This document shows positions 1-10,100 of a stretch of DNA of 21,636 nucleotides, in pieces (within the stretch, counting starts at the first letter, position 1; the number at the start of each line of letters is the position of its first letter). The notes beneath the pieces are model-generated. The model saw only the letters and a list, made by a program, of their open reading frames with translations. It did not search any database and was not told the origin of the DNA. This DNA is from Ophiosphaerella korrae (lineage: Eukaryota; Ascomycota; Dothideomycetes; Pleosporales; Phaeosphaeriaceae): contig JALNQF010000574.1 of NCBI GenBank assembly GCA_028456385.1, positions 1-21,636 on the forward strand. Direction: 5' to 3'. The translations under genes were made by a program, and so were the position numbers.

Positions 1-550
1 TTAGCTTATCTTAACTTTATTAATACTTATTATATATCCTAGAAACTTTACTTCTATCTTATACTATTTATACTTCTCTAGCTTTAGTTATAGGTTATAT
101 TAGTCTAAGTACTATAGTACTATTATTACTTACTCTATATACTTACCTTCTTCTTTAGAATATATTAGTATATTATCTAAGTATACTATAATAAACTTAT
201 CTAAGTATTCTTATAATATATTATTAATTAGTCTTTAGAATATTACTAGTATATTTATTAGTCTAAAGAGTATTACTATATACTTATAATATTTATAGCT
301 TATTTAAAATACTATCTTCTACTCTTTACTTACCTTAATTTATATTAAGTAGTATCTATCTTTTAGGTCTAGCTTTATAAAAATCTTAGCTTAGCTTAGC
401 TTATTTTAGAGTTTATCTATATTTAGTAGTAGATATTAGTCTTTTACTATAATATTATTTAGTTTTTAGTAGTTTATATATATTTTTAGTAGTCTCTTCT
501 TCTTTAGTATAAAGAGAATTAGAAATCTTACTAATAATAAAGATTCTTAT
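1..550 (-). pseudogene. Reverse transcriptase fragment of a second Ty3/gypsy family (X)
   Basis: Read on the minus strand this is the palm and fingers of a Ty3/gypsy reverse transcriptase. An IFIKLDLKD block lies near 365-387 and a YLDN box at 172-183 (YLDD in active enzymes). The two catalytic aspartate codons are 192 nt apart, the same spacing as in the other elements here, so the frame is unbroken over that stretch. A VPKKDG-like block (read as ILKKKR) lies near 490. The many TAA/TAG codons sit where Gln or Trp is expected, which points to RIP. The sequence differs clearly from the RT of E1-E3, so this is another family. It is cut at 550 by the 3' LTR of E1, and its other end is outside the window. 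Identification as Ty3 RT is firm; the family name is unknown. Confidence 0.85.
546..550. repeat. Predicted TSD of E1 (CTTAT), one copy visible
   Basis: These five bases abut the outer end of the E1 3' LTR. The matching copy should lie beyond the right edge of the window, next to the missing 5' LTR of E1, so it is a prediction from the 5-bp TSDs seen for E2 and E3. Confidence 0.45.
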
Positions 551-949
551 TATAATAGGTTACTAGAGTTAACTTCTTAATAATCTTTAGGTTATTAGTA
601 GATTACAAGGTAATAATAAAAGCTTGTATTTATAATTAGTAATAACTATAAATAATAGTTAATTTATGTATATAATATTAAGTATTAGTATTCTAGGTTA
701 GAGATTAGATTACTAATACTATAGATTACTACTAATCTATACGTATATAATTATAGATTACTCTAATCTATTTATATATTATTATAGATTACTTTAATCT
801 ATTTATACGTAGTTATAGATTACTACTACGTATTCTAGTTATAAGTAGTCTCCTAATTAAAGTTATTACTCTACTTATCTTATACTTTATTAGTATCTAA
901 GTTAAGACTAATTAGTTCTATCTTAATTTCTCTTGTTATACCTATAATA
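551..949 (-). repeat. 3' LTR of E1 (subtype A, internally deleted)
   Basis: The reverse complement starts TATTATAGGTATAACAAGAG and ends CTAGTAACCTATTATA, matching the E3 LTRs at both ends. The terminal TG and CA have become TA, as RIP predicts. It is 399 bp against 458 bp in E3. The shortfall is a 60-bp deletion between two direct copies of AGTATTA that are present in the E3 LTR (20463-20469 and 20523-20529); one copy remains here. It keeps about three of the 31-bp repeats of subtype A. Confidence 0.92.
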
Positions 950-965
950 CTATCTCCTTCTCTAA
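950..965 (-). other. Polypurine tract of E1
   Basis: The minus strand reads TTAGAGAAGGAGATAG directly before the 3' LTR. This is the position of the plus-strand primer in LTR elements, and the tract is nearly identical at the same site in E2 and E3. Confidence 0.75.
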
Positions 966-1289
966 GTAGATCCTAGTTTATCTATTTTAAAGCTAAAGTT
1001 ATTAACCTAGTTTCTTTATTAATATAGAGCTCTTTATCTTCTCTTATACCTACTAAATCTACTCTTTATTATCTTTAATTAGTAGATTATATATTACGTT
1101 ATAATATTACTATATTTCTTTATTCTTATTATAACTCTTTAAATCCTCTTATAAAGTGTATTTCTTTAAAATATAGTAACGCTTATAAAGTATATATTTA
1201 TACTAATACTTATATATCTTATAATCTTTCTAGTATATCTTTTATAAAGTATAAGTTAATAATACTTATTTATACGTTTATACTTATTT

Positions 1290-1577
1290 ATAATAGAAAA
1301 AGCTATTAACTATACTTAAGATAAACTATCTAAATAGATTACTAAAGCTAAAAAAGAACGTAATTAGATTCTAAGTATATAGGTAGAAAATTATACTTAT
1401 CTACTTTATCTCTATAAGATAAAAGCCTTAAATAATAAAAAGTCTATTACGTAAGCTACTTTTATAGAGTCTAAGCTTAATTTTAAAGCTATAGTAGAGG
1501 CTACTCCTATTATATTAAGTATTCCTATTACCTCTCTATCTAGTAGTAGTAGCGTTAATTTTCTTAGTTTACTATAA
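1290..1577 (+). pseudogene. Candidate antisense ORF of E1 (between pol and 3' LTR)
   Basis: This frame runs opposite to gag-pol, in phase with the GCT codon at 1302, to a TAA at 1575 that may itself be a mutated CAA. The in-frame TAA and TAG codons all sit where Gln is plausible. The translation is rich in Lys, Glu, Gln and Leu: a helical stretch with DKLSK, ITKAKK and YKIKALNN, then a Ser-rich tail (ITSLSS). The same frame exists in E3, and in E2 with conservative replacements such as DKL/EKL, the pattern of a protein kept under selection. The start is not visible; the frame stays open upstream to about 1190 apart from Gln-type stops. No known domain is recognised. The stretch 966-1289 holds no other recognisable feature. 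Confidence 0.45.
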
Positions 1578-1640
1578 GGCGCTCTAGAGAGTTTTAACTT
1601 TAGAACTCTTTTAGTTTCTTATAGTAGTTAAAGTTATTTT

Positions 1641-1676
1641 CTAGTTCTTATATATCTTCTAGTTCTTATATATCTT
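1641..1676. repeat. 18-bp tandem duplication near the E1 chromodomain
   Basis: CTAGTTCTTATATATCTT occurs twice in a row (1641-1658 and 1659-1676). E2 and E3 have one copy here. It adds six codons in frame near the C-terminus of the chromodomain, so it is an E1-specific slippage event. Confidence 0.88.
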
Positions 1677-4306
1677 CTTATAGTTACCTTTTCTTATTTA
1701 TCTTTATCTATTTTACTAAGTAGTAGTTCCTACTATTATAAAACTAGTATACTAGGATTTTTTTAACTTTTTATTCTTCTTATTCTCTATATATATCTAC
1801 TTTATATACTAGTAGTTCTATATTTTATAGTACTATCTCTAATAGTACTATATAGAAGGTTAAGTATATCTTTATCTTACTTAGTAGTTTTAGTTTAAAT
1901 ATAACTAGTATAACTTTCTTTTCTACCTTATATAGTTTTATTTTAAAGTAATCTAGTTTAGAACTTAGTTATTTACTTTTATTATTTTTCTATACTAACT
2001 ATACTCTTTCTTTCTTTTTAAATTAAGGTCTCTCTTTATACTTTTTATTATAGTATCTTACTATTTAATTATATAGAAATTCTACGTCCTATCTTAATTA
2101 ATTATATATATTCTTAAGTCTATTAGTAAAGTTTTTTCTTCTTAGAGACTAAGATATCTAAGTTCTTAGTATTTAGTATATATTAGAGTTAAATCTATAG
2201 TTTATAAAAAAAGGTAATACTCTTATTACTACGTTCTTTACGCTATTATATACTAACTATGCTATAAGTAGTAGTTATACCTAGTTATTCTAGTTATAGT
2301 TAAGGTAATATCTTATGTACTATTCTACTATCTAATTTATTCGCTCTAATTATCTATCTATTTATAGGTAATATATAGTAGATATTACGTATTATATTCT
2401 AAATTATACTATTATTATTTCCTATAGTTTTAATATAAATCTTATATCTTTATCTATAATAATCTTATCTAGTAGTCTATATTAACTAATTATAGTTCTT
2501 AGAACCTAGTATATAGTAACTTCTATCTTACTCTTCTTTTTATATAGTCTAAAGTATAAGTACTATATAAGTTTATTTACTATTATTAGAATTCTATTAT
2601 ACTTAACTCCTAATATTAAGTCTATTAACTTTAGTAACTTTATAATAAAGTCTATTATAATACCTCTTTATAGTTATTTTAGTACTTCTACTAGTTATAG
2701 TATTCTATATAGTATATACTTATTATACTTATTCTTTTAGTATTCTATATAATCTTATAGTACTTCTATTACTATTTATCTTACTTTTAGGATATAATAA
2801 TCTTATAGTAACTTATCTAAAGTTTTATTAATTCCTTAGTATCTATATACTAGTAATTTATAGAATTGTTATATAAATTCTCTTTAAATCTTTCTTAAGA
2901 TATATATCCTTTTATAAGCTTATATAAATCCTTCTTAGATTTCTAGTTTTTTTATTTTTTTAGATACTTTTTACGTTGTTTTCTAAATCTATTTATCTAG
3001 CTTACTACTTATTCTTTTAAGTATTATAGCTATCTTAGGTATATTTAGGATTAAATATCCTTTTTTATTTTTTACTAGAACTATACTAGTAGTGTTTACT
3101 TCTTCTTATAAGTCTAGTCTTCTACTAAGGGCGTCTATAAGTTAGTTGTCTTTCCCTTTTATATATATAATTTCTAAATTAAATATTAATAGGAATTCCT
3201 ACTATCTTATATAGTATTATAATAATTCCTTATTTAGTATAAATCTTATAAGGTTTTTATAATCTATATAGATCTTTATTTTATATTTTACTTTTTATAA
3301 ATATACTCTCTATTACTTAAGTACTTTATAAATTACTAGTATTTCTTTATTATAGATTAGGTAGTTAAGCTCTACTAGCTTTATTTTCTTAGAGAAGTAT
3401 TTAACTAAGTATTCTTTTTTACTCTCTAGGTCTTCCTATATTAGTACTATTCTATAGACTAAGTTATATACGTCTATTTTTACTATTACTAGTAAGTCTA
3501 GGTTATATATTCTAATAACTAGGTTTTCTATAAACTTTTTCTTAATTTTATTAAATACTTTATTATATTCTTTTATTTATTTAAATAGTATATCTTTCTT
3601 TATAAGCTTTATTATTAGTTTTATATCTTTAGACTATCTTACTATTAGCTTTATATAGAAGTTTACTAGCCTATAAAATTATTATACTTCTTTTAGGTTT
3701 TTTAGTATTAGCTATTTATTAATTAACTTAATTTTTTCTAAGTTAATCTTAATCTTTCCTAGTTCTATAATAAATCTAAGGAAATCTATTTCTTTTATAT
3801 AGAATTTACACTTTCTTATTTAAAGAAATAGCTTACTTTCTACTAGTTTTTTTAGTACCTTGTATTTATATTATATATATTCTTCTTCTATTTCTAAGAA
3901 TATAAGGATATTATCTAGGTATATAAATATAAATACGTCTTAGTACTCTCTTAGTACTATATTAATTCTTTCTTAGAAGGCTACTAGTATATTTATTAAG
4001 CTAAAAGGTATAACTAAGTATTTATATAGTCTATATTATATTCTAAATACTATTTTCTATTTATTACCTTTCTTAATTCTAATCTAGTAGTAAGCGTTTT
4101 ATATATTTAGTTTTATAAAGATCTTTACTTTTTATAGTTTATTTTATAATTTATCTATTTATAGTAAAAGGTATTAGTTCTTATTTATTATTATATTAGT
4201 TTTTCTATAATCTATATAAAGTCTTTTATTATTTATCTCTTTTTTATCTATAAATATATGTTTATATACTACTAAGGACTTAGATTCTTATATTTTTAAT
4301 AAATAC

Positions 4307-4571
4307 TATAGTAGAGTATTATAAAGAAAGGAATAGTAAAAAGAGGGTAGGTAGTTACTAGGAAAACACGAGTACTAAGGGCTTATAAGGAGGCAAACAA
4401 TTAAGGAGGAGAAGTAAAGGAAAGAGAAGCTAATAAGCCTTTAGGTTATAGGATACAATCTATAGGAGTACAAATAACGTTTAGATCTAGTTTAGCTAAT
4501 AAAGTCTAAGTTCCTTAAGACTAATAAGCCCTTAGGCCCTAGATTTATATTAGGTACACAACCCTATAACA
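4307..4571. mobile_element. 265-bp LTR-like insertion in the RT of E1
   Basis: This block is absent from the same place in E2 and E3. It begins TATAGTAGAG and ends CCCTATAACA. With the first A restored to G these are TG...CA ends with imperfect inverted repeats (7 of 10). ATAC flanks it at 4303-4306 and 4572-4575; a 5-bp reading, AATAC, is possible if the last A belongs to the duplication. No coding frame is evident. It is purine-rich on the plus strand in its first half and retains more CA dinucleotides (for example GGCAAACAA, GTACACAACC) than the surrounding pol. A solo LTR of another family fits best; a small non-autonomous element is the alternative. Confidence 0.7.
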
Positions 4572-6314
4572 ATACTTATTTAATCTTAGATTCTTCTTCT
4601 ATTTTCTTATAAACTAAGCTCTATCTTATATCCTTATCTTTTTTTAAGTCTATTACTAAATCCTATAGCTAATATTCTAGAAAGTAGTCTTTAGATTCTA
4701 TAAGCTATTTCTCTTATTTTTTATATTCTTTAGAGAATTCTCCTTTATAAGTACTTATATTAGCTTTTAATATATCTATCTTATAGTAGCTAATTTTTCT
4801 TATTCTTTAATTAATATATAGGTTAGTTATTTATAACTATAGTATTTCTAGAATTATATCTTATTTATTATTAATTATTGTTATATCTATAACTATATTT
4901 TTAATTATTATCTCTTTTTGTTCTAATATAGAGAGAACTATCTTAAACCTAAAAGGTTCTTAGAATAGTTTTCCTTTAATTATACTTAATTATTAAGAGT
5001 ATTTCTTTATTATATATTATATTCCTTGTATTTCTATAAACTTTTTTAATATAAAGTTCTTTATAGCTTTACTATTAATTATTAATTATACTTTCTTTTT
5101 TTAGTATATTTTTATTTTTATAATATATAGGCCTTTTATACTTTCTAGTTATTCTTACTTAGGTATTTTTATATATTCTCTATCTTTTTATAGCTATAGT
5201 CTTACTTTAAGCTTATATTTTTTATATTTTAGATATTTATTATATTTGTATTTATACTATAGTTTTTCTTAGACGTATTTCTTAGATAGTTTTAGTCTAG
5301 GCCTTACTACTACGTATCCTTCTTCTAGTATTATTTCTTATCCTTAGATATCTTCTACTAGAATTACTCTTATATAATTATAGCTTTTTCTTCTTATAAG
5401 CTATATACTATTATTTACTTTAGGGTTTCTATATATAATATAATTCTTATCTAAGTATAATATCTATATTACTTTAAAGTATACTAAATATTTTAGGTCT
5501 ATTATTTTATTATTACTTTTCTAGTATTTATCTTTTCTAAGCGTATCTATAGTTAAAATATAGTATACTACTAGTATTCTTAGTATATAAGCTTTATTAA
5601 TCTATTATATCTTTTTTATAAAGGACTACTATTCTTTTTATATAAGTATCTTTTTTACTATAACTATATATTACTTTATCTATTCTTAAAATAGTATAAA
5701 CTTTATTTCTTTAGAGTTATATTCTTTCTAGTCTTTATACACTTCTTCTATACTTATAACTAGTAAGTATTTCTAAATAAACTTCTATTATTTATTTTAT
5801 TCCTCTATATCTATTATTATATAGCTATTATAGCTATATATATCTAGTTAGGTATACTTTATACTTTTTATACTAACTTACTTCTTACTTTCTTATAGTC
5901 TTCTAGAAGAAGCTATAGTAGTCTTTTTATCTAGTACTAGTTCTTTAGCTTAGATTAATAGTATCTAGAGTTCTTCTTTTTCTAAGTCTTCTATTAGTAG
6001 GTCTATTACGTATACTATTTCTTCTAGCTATACTTTTATCTTATTTTTTATTACTACTACTCTATTTTTCTATAGAAACTATCTTACTCTTTACTTACTA
6101 GAAAGATATATATAGTAGTTATCTTTATAATAAAAAGTCTAGTAAAGTATTATATATTATATTTCTTTACTCCTAGCTACTTTCTTCTATAGTTTAGCTT
6201 ATACTTTTAGTACTTCTTTTTTATTTTTAGTTATCTTTAACTATATTTCTTTATTTTTTTTATAGACTTTACTTTTATAATCTTTTATAAAGTATCTTAG
6301 TTTTCTATATTTAT

Positions 6315-6319
6315 AATAT
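6315..6319. repeat. TSD of E3 (AATAT), left copy; right copy at 20693-20697
   Basis: AATAT directly precedes the E3 5' LTR and directly follows its 3' LTR 14.4 kb away. Removing one copy and the intervening DNA restores exactly the sequence that E2 has across its second zinc knuckle. Confidence 0.95.
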
Positions 6320-6445
6320 TATTATAGGTGTAATAAGAGAAATTAAGTTAGAGCTAATTAGTCTTAACTTAGGTACTAACAAAGTATAAGATAAGTAAAG
6401 TAATAACTTTAATTAGAAAACTACTTATAACTAGGATACGTAGTA

Positions 6446-6569
6446 GTAATCTATAATTACGTATAAATAGATTAGGGTAATCTATAATAACGTATAAATA
6501 GATTAAAGTAATCTATAATTATATATAAATAGATTAATATAATCTATAGTATTATATAAATAGATTATT
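6446..6569. repeat. Four 31-bp tandem repeats in LTR A
   Basis: Units start at 6446, 6477, 6508 and 6539, exactly 31 bp apart. Each begins GTAATCTATA (ATAATCTATA in the last) and closes with ATAAATAGATTA, so it has inverted half-sites TAATCTAT and ATAGATTA. The same array lies in the 3' LTR. Confidence 0.93.
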
Positions 6570-6574
6570 ATAAG

Positions 6575-6579
6575 TATAT
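6575..6579. repeat. TSD of the 278-bp insert (TATAT); right copy at 13888-13892
   Basis: The uninterrupted LTR of E3 reads ATAAGTATATAGTT at this point. Here TATAT flanks the insert on both sides and is followed by AGTT on the right, as expected for a 5-bp duplication. The low complexity of the site makes this less decisive than the other TSDs. Confidence 0.75.
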
Positions 6580-6658
6580 TATTAAAAGGTAGCTAGAAGA
6601 TAATAGTACTTACTATAGGCTATAGAAGATAGTAAAGAGATAATAGATAGTATTTAAT
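6580..6658. mobile_element. 278-bp LTR-like insert, left part
   Basis: This sequence interrupts the 5' LTR of E3 and is itself interrupted by E2; it continues at 13689. The joined insert is 278 bp, starts TATTAAAAGG and ends CCCTTGTTATA, which fits TG...CA ends changed to TA by RIP. It carries no coding frame I can recognise and matches no other sequence in the window. Most likely it is a solo LTR of an unrelated element; a MITE is possible. Confidence 0.65.
6654..6658. repeat. TSD of E2 (TTAAT); right copy at 13684-13688
   Basis: TTAAT sits immediately outside both LTRs of E2, the 5-bp duplication usual for Ty3 integrases. Confidence 0.95.
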
Positions 6659-7088
6659 TGTTATAATAGTAATAAGAGAAATATAGATAGAACTAATTAG
6701 CTCTACGACTAAAGGATTAAGTCCTTATAAATACGAAGAATACGAACTTAATTAGGAAACTACACATAATTAGGATACCTAAAGTAATCTATAATCTATA
6801 GACTCTTAGCGTTAATAGATTATAGATTAAGGTAATCTATAATCTATTATTCTTAGTAGTAATAGATTAATAGATTAGGACAAGTATATAGTTAGTAGCA
6901 ATACGCATTATTAGGATAGTATTAGTAATTCAATTATTAACTACAAGCAATAATATAAAGATAGTTGTAAAATATCTTCTATTGTTTATAGCCTATTATA
7001 GATTATAACACAAGCTTTTGTTATTACCTTAAAATCTACTAATACCTATTTAGGCTATTAGGAAGTTAACCCTAGTAAGCTAGTAACA
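6659..7088 (+). repeat. 5' LTR of E2 (subtype B)
   Basis: It starts TGTTATAATAGTAATAAGAG and ends AGCTAGTAACA. The intact TG...CA ends show it is the least mutated LTR end pair in the window. A TATAAATA at 6726-6733 might be a promoter element but carries little weight in DNA this AT-rich. The 3' part is related to subtype A (shared GTATTAGTAAT, ATTAGGAAGTTAACCCTAGTA), while the 5' and middle parts differ. Confidence 0.95.
6785..6829. repeat. 15-bp perfect inverted repeat in LTR B
   Basis: Left arm 6785-6799 (TAATCTATAATCTAT), 15-nt loop, right arm 6815-6829 (its exact reverse complement). A second, less perfect copy follows. The same hairpin is at 13380-13424, and at 21533-21577 with one arm changed to CTGTAAT, probably the older form. 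The half-site TAATCTAT also builds the 31-bp repeats of LTR A. Confidence 0.92.
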
Positions 7089-7158
7089 CCTTACTAATTT
7101 AGTTATTGCGAGAAGCAAAGCGTAAGTAGCGCATAGTCTAGCTAATATAATAGTAGAA
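7089..7158 (+). other. Leader and primer-binding region of E2
   Basis: The bases directly after the 5' LTR read CCTTACTAATTTAG, identical in E3 at 14091. They do not begin with the TGG expected when a tRNA 3' end pairs next to the LTR, even allowing for G-to-A change, so the primer is unclear. The stretch is unusually rich in retained CA and CG (GCGAGAAGCAAAGCG). Confidence 0.5.
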
Positions 7159-10100
7159 TGTTTAATAAGTAAAGCCCTAAAGAGTAGTTATAAGTTAGAT
7201 AGTACTATATAAGAAATAATTAAAGACTATATAAATAAACTAATTAACAATAAAGAAGATATAAAGATAGTAATTAAAGCACTAGAAACGTAGAATAAAG
7301 AACTATAAGACTACTTAAAATAGAATAAAGTATAAATTAAAGCTATTATTAAAGGCTAGAACTAGATAGAGCTAATTACTTAATAACTAGAAATAAGTGC
7401 AACAAAGAAACTACTTAAGATACCTATTCTTAAAAAGTTTAATAGAACAAGGGAAAAATTAAGACCCTTTATAGTGTTAGTATAACTCTAGATAGACGTA
7501 TAAGTACTATACTTTAATATAGAAGAAAAGAAGGTAATATATATTAGACTACACCTTAAAGAAGACGTAATAAGATAGTACGAGCCTTACTAGATAGACT
7601 ATACAACGTATTCTCTAATAACCTAAAAAGACAAAACTAGAGCTATTTTTAGAAGCTATAAATACTTTACTAAACAAATAAGAGTAGTATTTAGGGATAT
7701 AGATATTACCTAACAAGCTAAAGAGAAACTTAAAAGGCTTATACAAAACAAGAGTATCTTAGAATATATATTATAATTTAAATAACTAAGCTAAAATATA
7801 GAATAGAACAAATTAGCCCTTATATTATAATTTAAATAAGGGCTAAACGTAAAAATTCGATACGAAATAATATATATAGAGAAACCTAGGATACTAGAAG
7901 CCCTAAAATAATAAGTAATCTAAATTAACAACAACCTTTAAGAATAGAAAAAGAACAAGTATAGTAGCTAAACTAGAAACTAAGATACTAGAGACCTTAT
8001 AATCCTTAACGCAAATAAGGATAGAAGAAGAAAGAAGAATAAAGACTTTACGTATTTTAACTATAGTAAGAAAGGCTACTACGTAAAAGATTACTAATTA
8101 AAGAAGAAAAAGGATATAGTATATTATAAATATAGAAAACTAGGACACTATATAAAAGACTATAAAAGTAAAGACTACAAAAAAGATAAGGAAACTTAGT
8201 TAAAGATAATAGAGAAAAAGAAAGAAATACTATAAGTATAGGCTAAACCTTAAGAAAAAGTAGCTAAGAGTAAAGAAATATAATACGTAATACTCTATTA
8301 GACCTTTTGTTATAAAAATAACTACTATATATATCTTTCTAGTAAATAGAGAGTAAGATAGTTCTTATAAAAGTATAAAGTAGTAGTAATAAAAGAAAGA
8401 ATAAAAGTATAGCTAGAAGAAATAGTATATATAATAGACTTACTAATAGAAGACTTAGAAAGAGAAAAGCTCTAAACCCTATTAATCTAGGCTAAAAGAC
8501 TAGTACTAGATAAAGAGACTACTATAGCTTCCTCTAAAGAACTATAAGAAAGTAAAAGATAGGTTAGTATAAGAAGTACTAAATATACCTAGCTAGATAT
8601 ATATAGCTATAATAGCTATATAATAATAGATATAGAGGAATAAAATAAAGAATAGAAATTTATTTAGAAATACTTACTAGTTATAAGTATAGAGGAAGCG
8701 TATAAAGACTAGAAAGAACGTAATCTTAAAGAAATAAAGTTTATACTATTTTAAGAATAGATAAAGTAATATATAGTTATAGTAAGAAGAATACTTATAT
8801 AAAGGAAATAGTAGTTCTTTATAAGAAAAACGTAATAGATTAATAAAGCCTATATACTACAAGTACTAATAGTATACTATATCTTAATAAATATAAGACC
8901 TAGAATAGATAGTTACTAAGAAGGGGATAATAAAATAATAAACCTAAAGTACCTAGTATATTTTAAAGTATTATAGATATTATACCTAGAAAAGAATTAT
9001 ATAATATATAGAAACTTTAAAGTAAATAATAAAGTATAGCTTATAAGAAAAAGAGGCTATAACTATATAAGAGTAATTCTAGTAGAAGACATCTAAGGAT
9101 AGGAAATAATACTAGAAGAAGGTTACGTAGTAATAAGGCCTAGACTAAAACTACCTAAGAAATACGTATAAGGAAGACTATAGTATAAATACAAGTATAG
9201 TAAATATTTAAAATATAAAGAATATAAACTTAAAATAGAGCTATAGCCTTAGGAAGATAGATAATTTACAAAAATACTAAAGCAAGAAAAGCTAGAAGGT
9301 ATAAGAGGCCTATATATTATAAAAATAGGTATATACTAAGAAAAGAAAGTATAATTAATAATTAATAGTAGAGCTATAAGGAACTTTATATTAAAGAAGT
9401 TTGTAGAAAGCTAAAAAATAACCTATACTATAAAGAAGTACTCTTAACAACTAAGTATAATTAAAAAAAAACTATTTTAGAAACCTATAAGGTTTAAGAC
9501 AACACCCTCTACGCTAGAAATAGAAGAGATAACAATTAAGAATATAGTTATAGATATAACAACAATTAATAACAAATAAGATATAATACTAGGAATACTA
9601 TAGTTATAAATAATAAACCTAAGAATTAATTAGAGAATAGGTAGAATTAGCTACTCTAAAAAAGAAATATTAAAAGCTAATATAGTTATATACAAAGGAG
9701 AATTCCTAGAAGAATATAAGAAATAGGAAAAACAGCTTATAGAACCTAAAGATTACCTCTTAGAATATTAACTATAGGATTTAGCAATAGATCTAAAGGA
9801 AGATAAAGACGTAAGATAGAGCCTAGTTTATAGAAAAATAGAAAAAAAATCTAAGATTAAATAAACGTTTATTAAAAACGCACTAAAGAAAGGATAGATA
9901 TAAGAATCTAAATCCTTAGTAGTATATAGACTTATATTTATAGACAAAAAGAAAATAAATAATAAAAGACCTTACGTAGACTTTAGAAAAACTAACGTAA
10001 TTATAAATAAGAACTAATACCCCTTACTATAAATAGACGTAATATAAGATAAACTATAGAAAGTAAGAATCTTTATAAAACTAGATATCTAGAACGCCTA

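Larger units (their letters stand above)
551..6319 (-). mobile_element. Ty3/gypsy element E1, left (3') part
   Basis: This is a minus-strand retrotransposon of the family shared with E2 and E3. From right to left it holds the end of gag, protease, RT, RNase H, integrase, chromodomain, polypurine tract and a subtype A 3' LTR. It stops at 6319 inside the second zinc knuckle of gag. The missing gag resumes at 20693 on the same strand, because E3 and everything nested in it was inserted there. Joining the two flanks at the TSD AATAT regenerates the sequence seen at the same place in E2. E1 also carries a 265-bp insert and a 20-bp deletion in RT and an 18-bp duplication near the chromodomain. It is older than E3, E2 and E4. 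Confidence 0.93.
1594..6319 (-). pseudogene. Gag-Pol polyprotein of E1, RIP-inactivated, 3' part
   Basis: A single minus-strand frame runs from the cut zinc knuckle at 6319 to a stop near 1594-1602. In order: a linker of about 400 codons; protease active site at 5065-5076, reading NSKA for DSGA; RT with YLDN at 3910-3921; RNase H aspartate at 3472-3474; integrase D, D and E codons at 2650, 2452 and 2344 (spacing D-65-D-35-E, all three residues intact); and a chromodomain at about 1610-1770. All landmarks share one reading phase. The 265-bp insert with its TSD minus a 20-bp deletion nets 249 nt, which keeps phase by chance. TAA/TAG codons at Gln and Trp sites make it inactive. Role if intact: capsid, cDNA synthesis and integration. 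Confidence 0.93.
6320..6579 (+). repeat. 5' LTR of E3, first part (subtype A)
   Basis: It starts TATTATAGGTGTAATAAGAG, like the 3' LTR at 20235. It follows that LTR base for base, apart from scattered transitions, to the TATAT at 6575-6579, and the remainder resumes at 13893. The two parts sum to 260 + 198 = 458 bp, the same as the 3' LTR, which confirms the reconstruction. Confidence 0.95.

Noticed and set aside
6446..6569. CRISPR-like array of regular 31-bp units
   Set aside because: The units are contiguous with no spacers, lie inside an LTR and recur in its partner LTR; the DNA is fungal.
6320..6579. Separate solo LTR at 6320
   Set aside because: It ends exactly at the TATAT duplication, its missing part is at 13893-14090, and the sum equals the E3 3' LTR length, so it is the split 5' LTR of E3.
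6726..6733. TATAAATA as the promoter TATA box of LTR B
   Set aside because: Such words occur by chance all over RIPed DNA, and the aligned part of LTR A has no equivalent, so it was not listed as a promoter.
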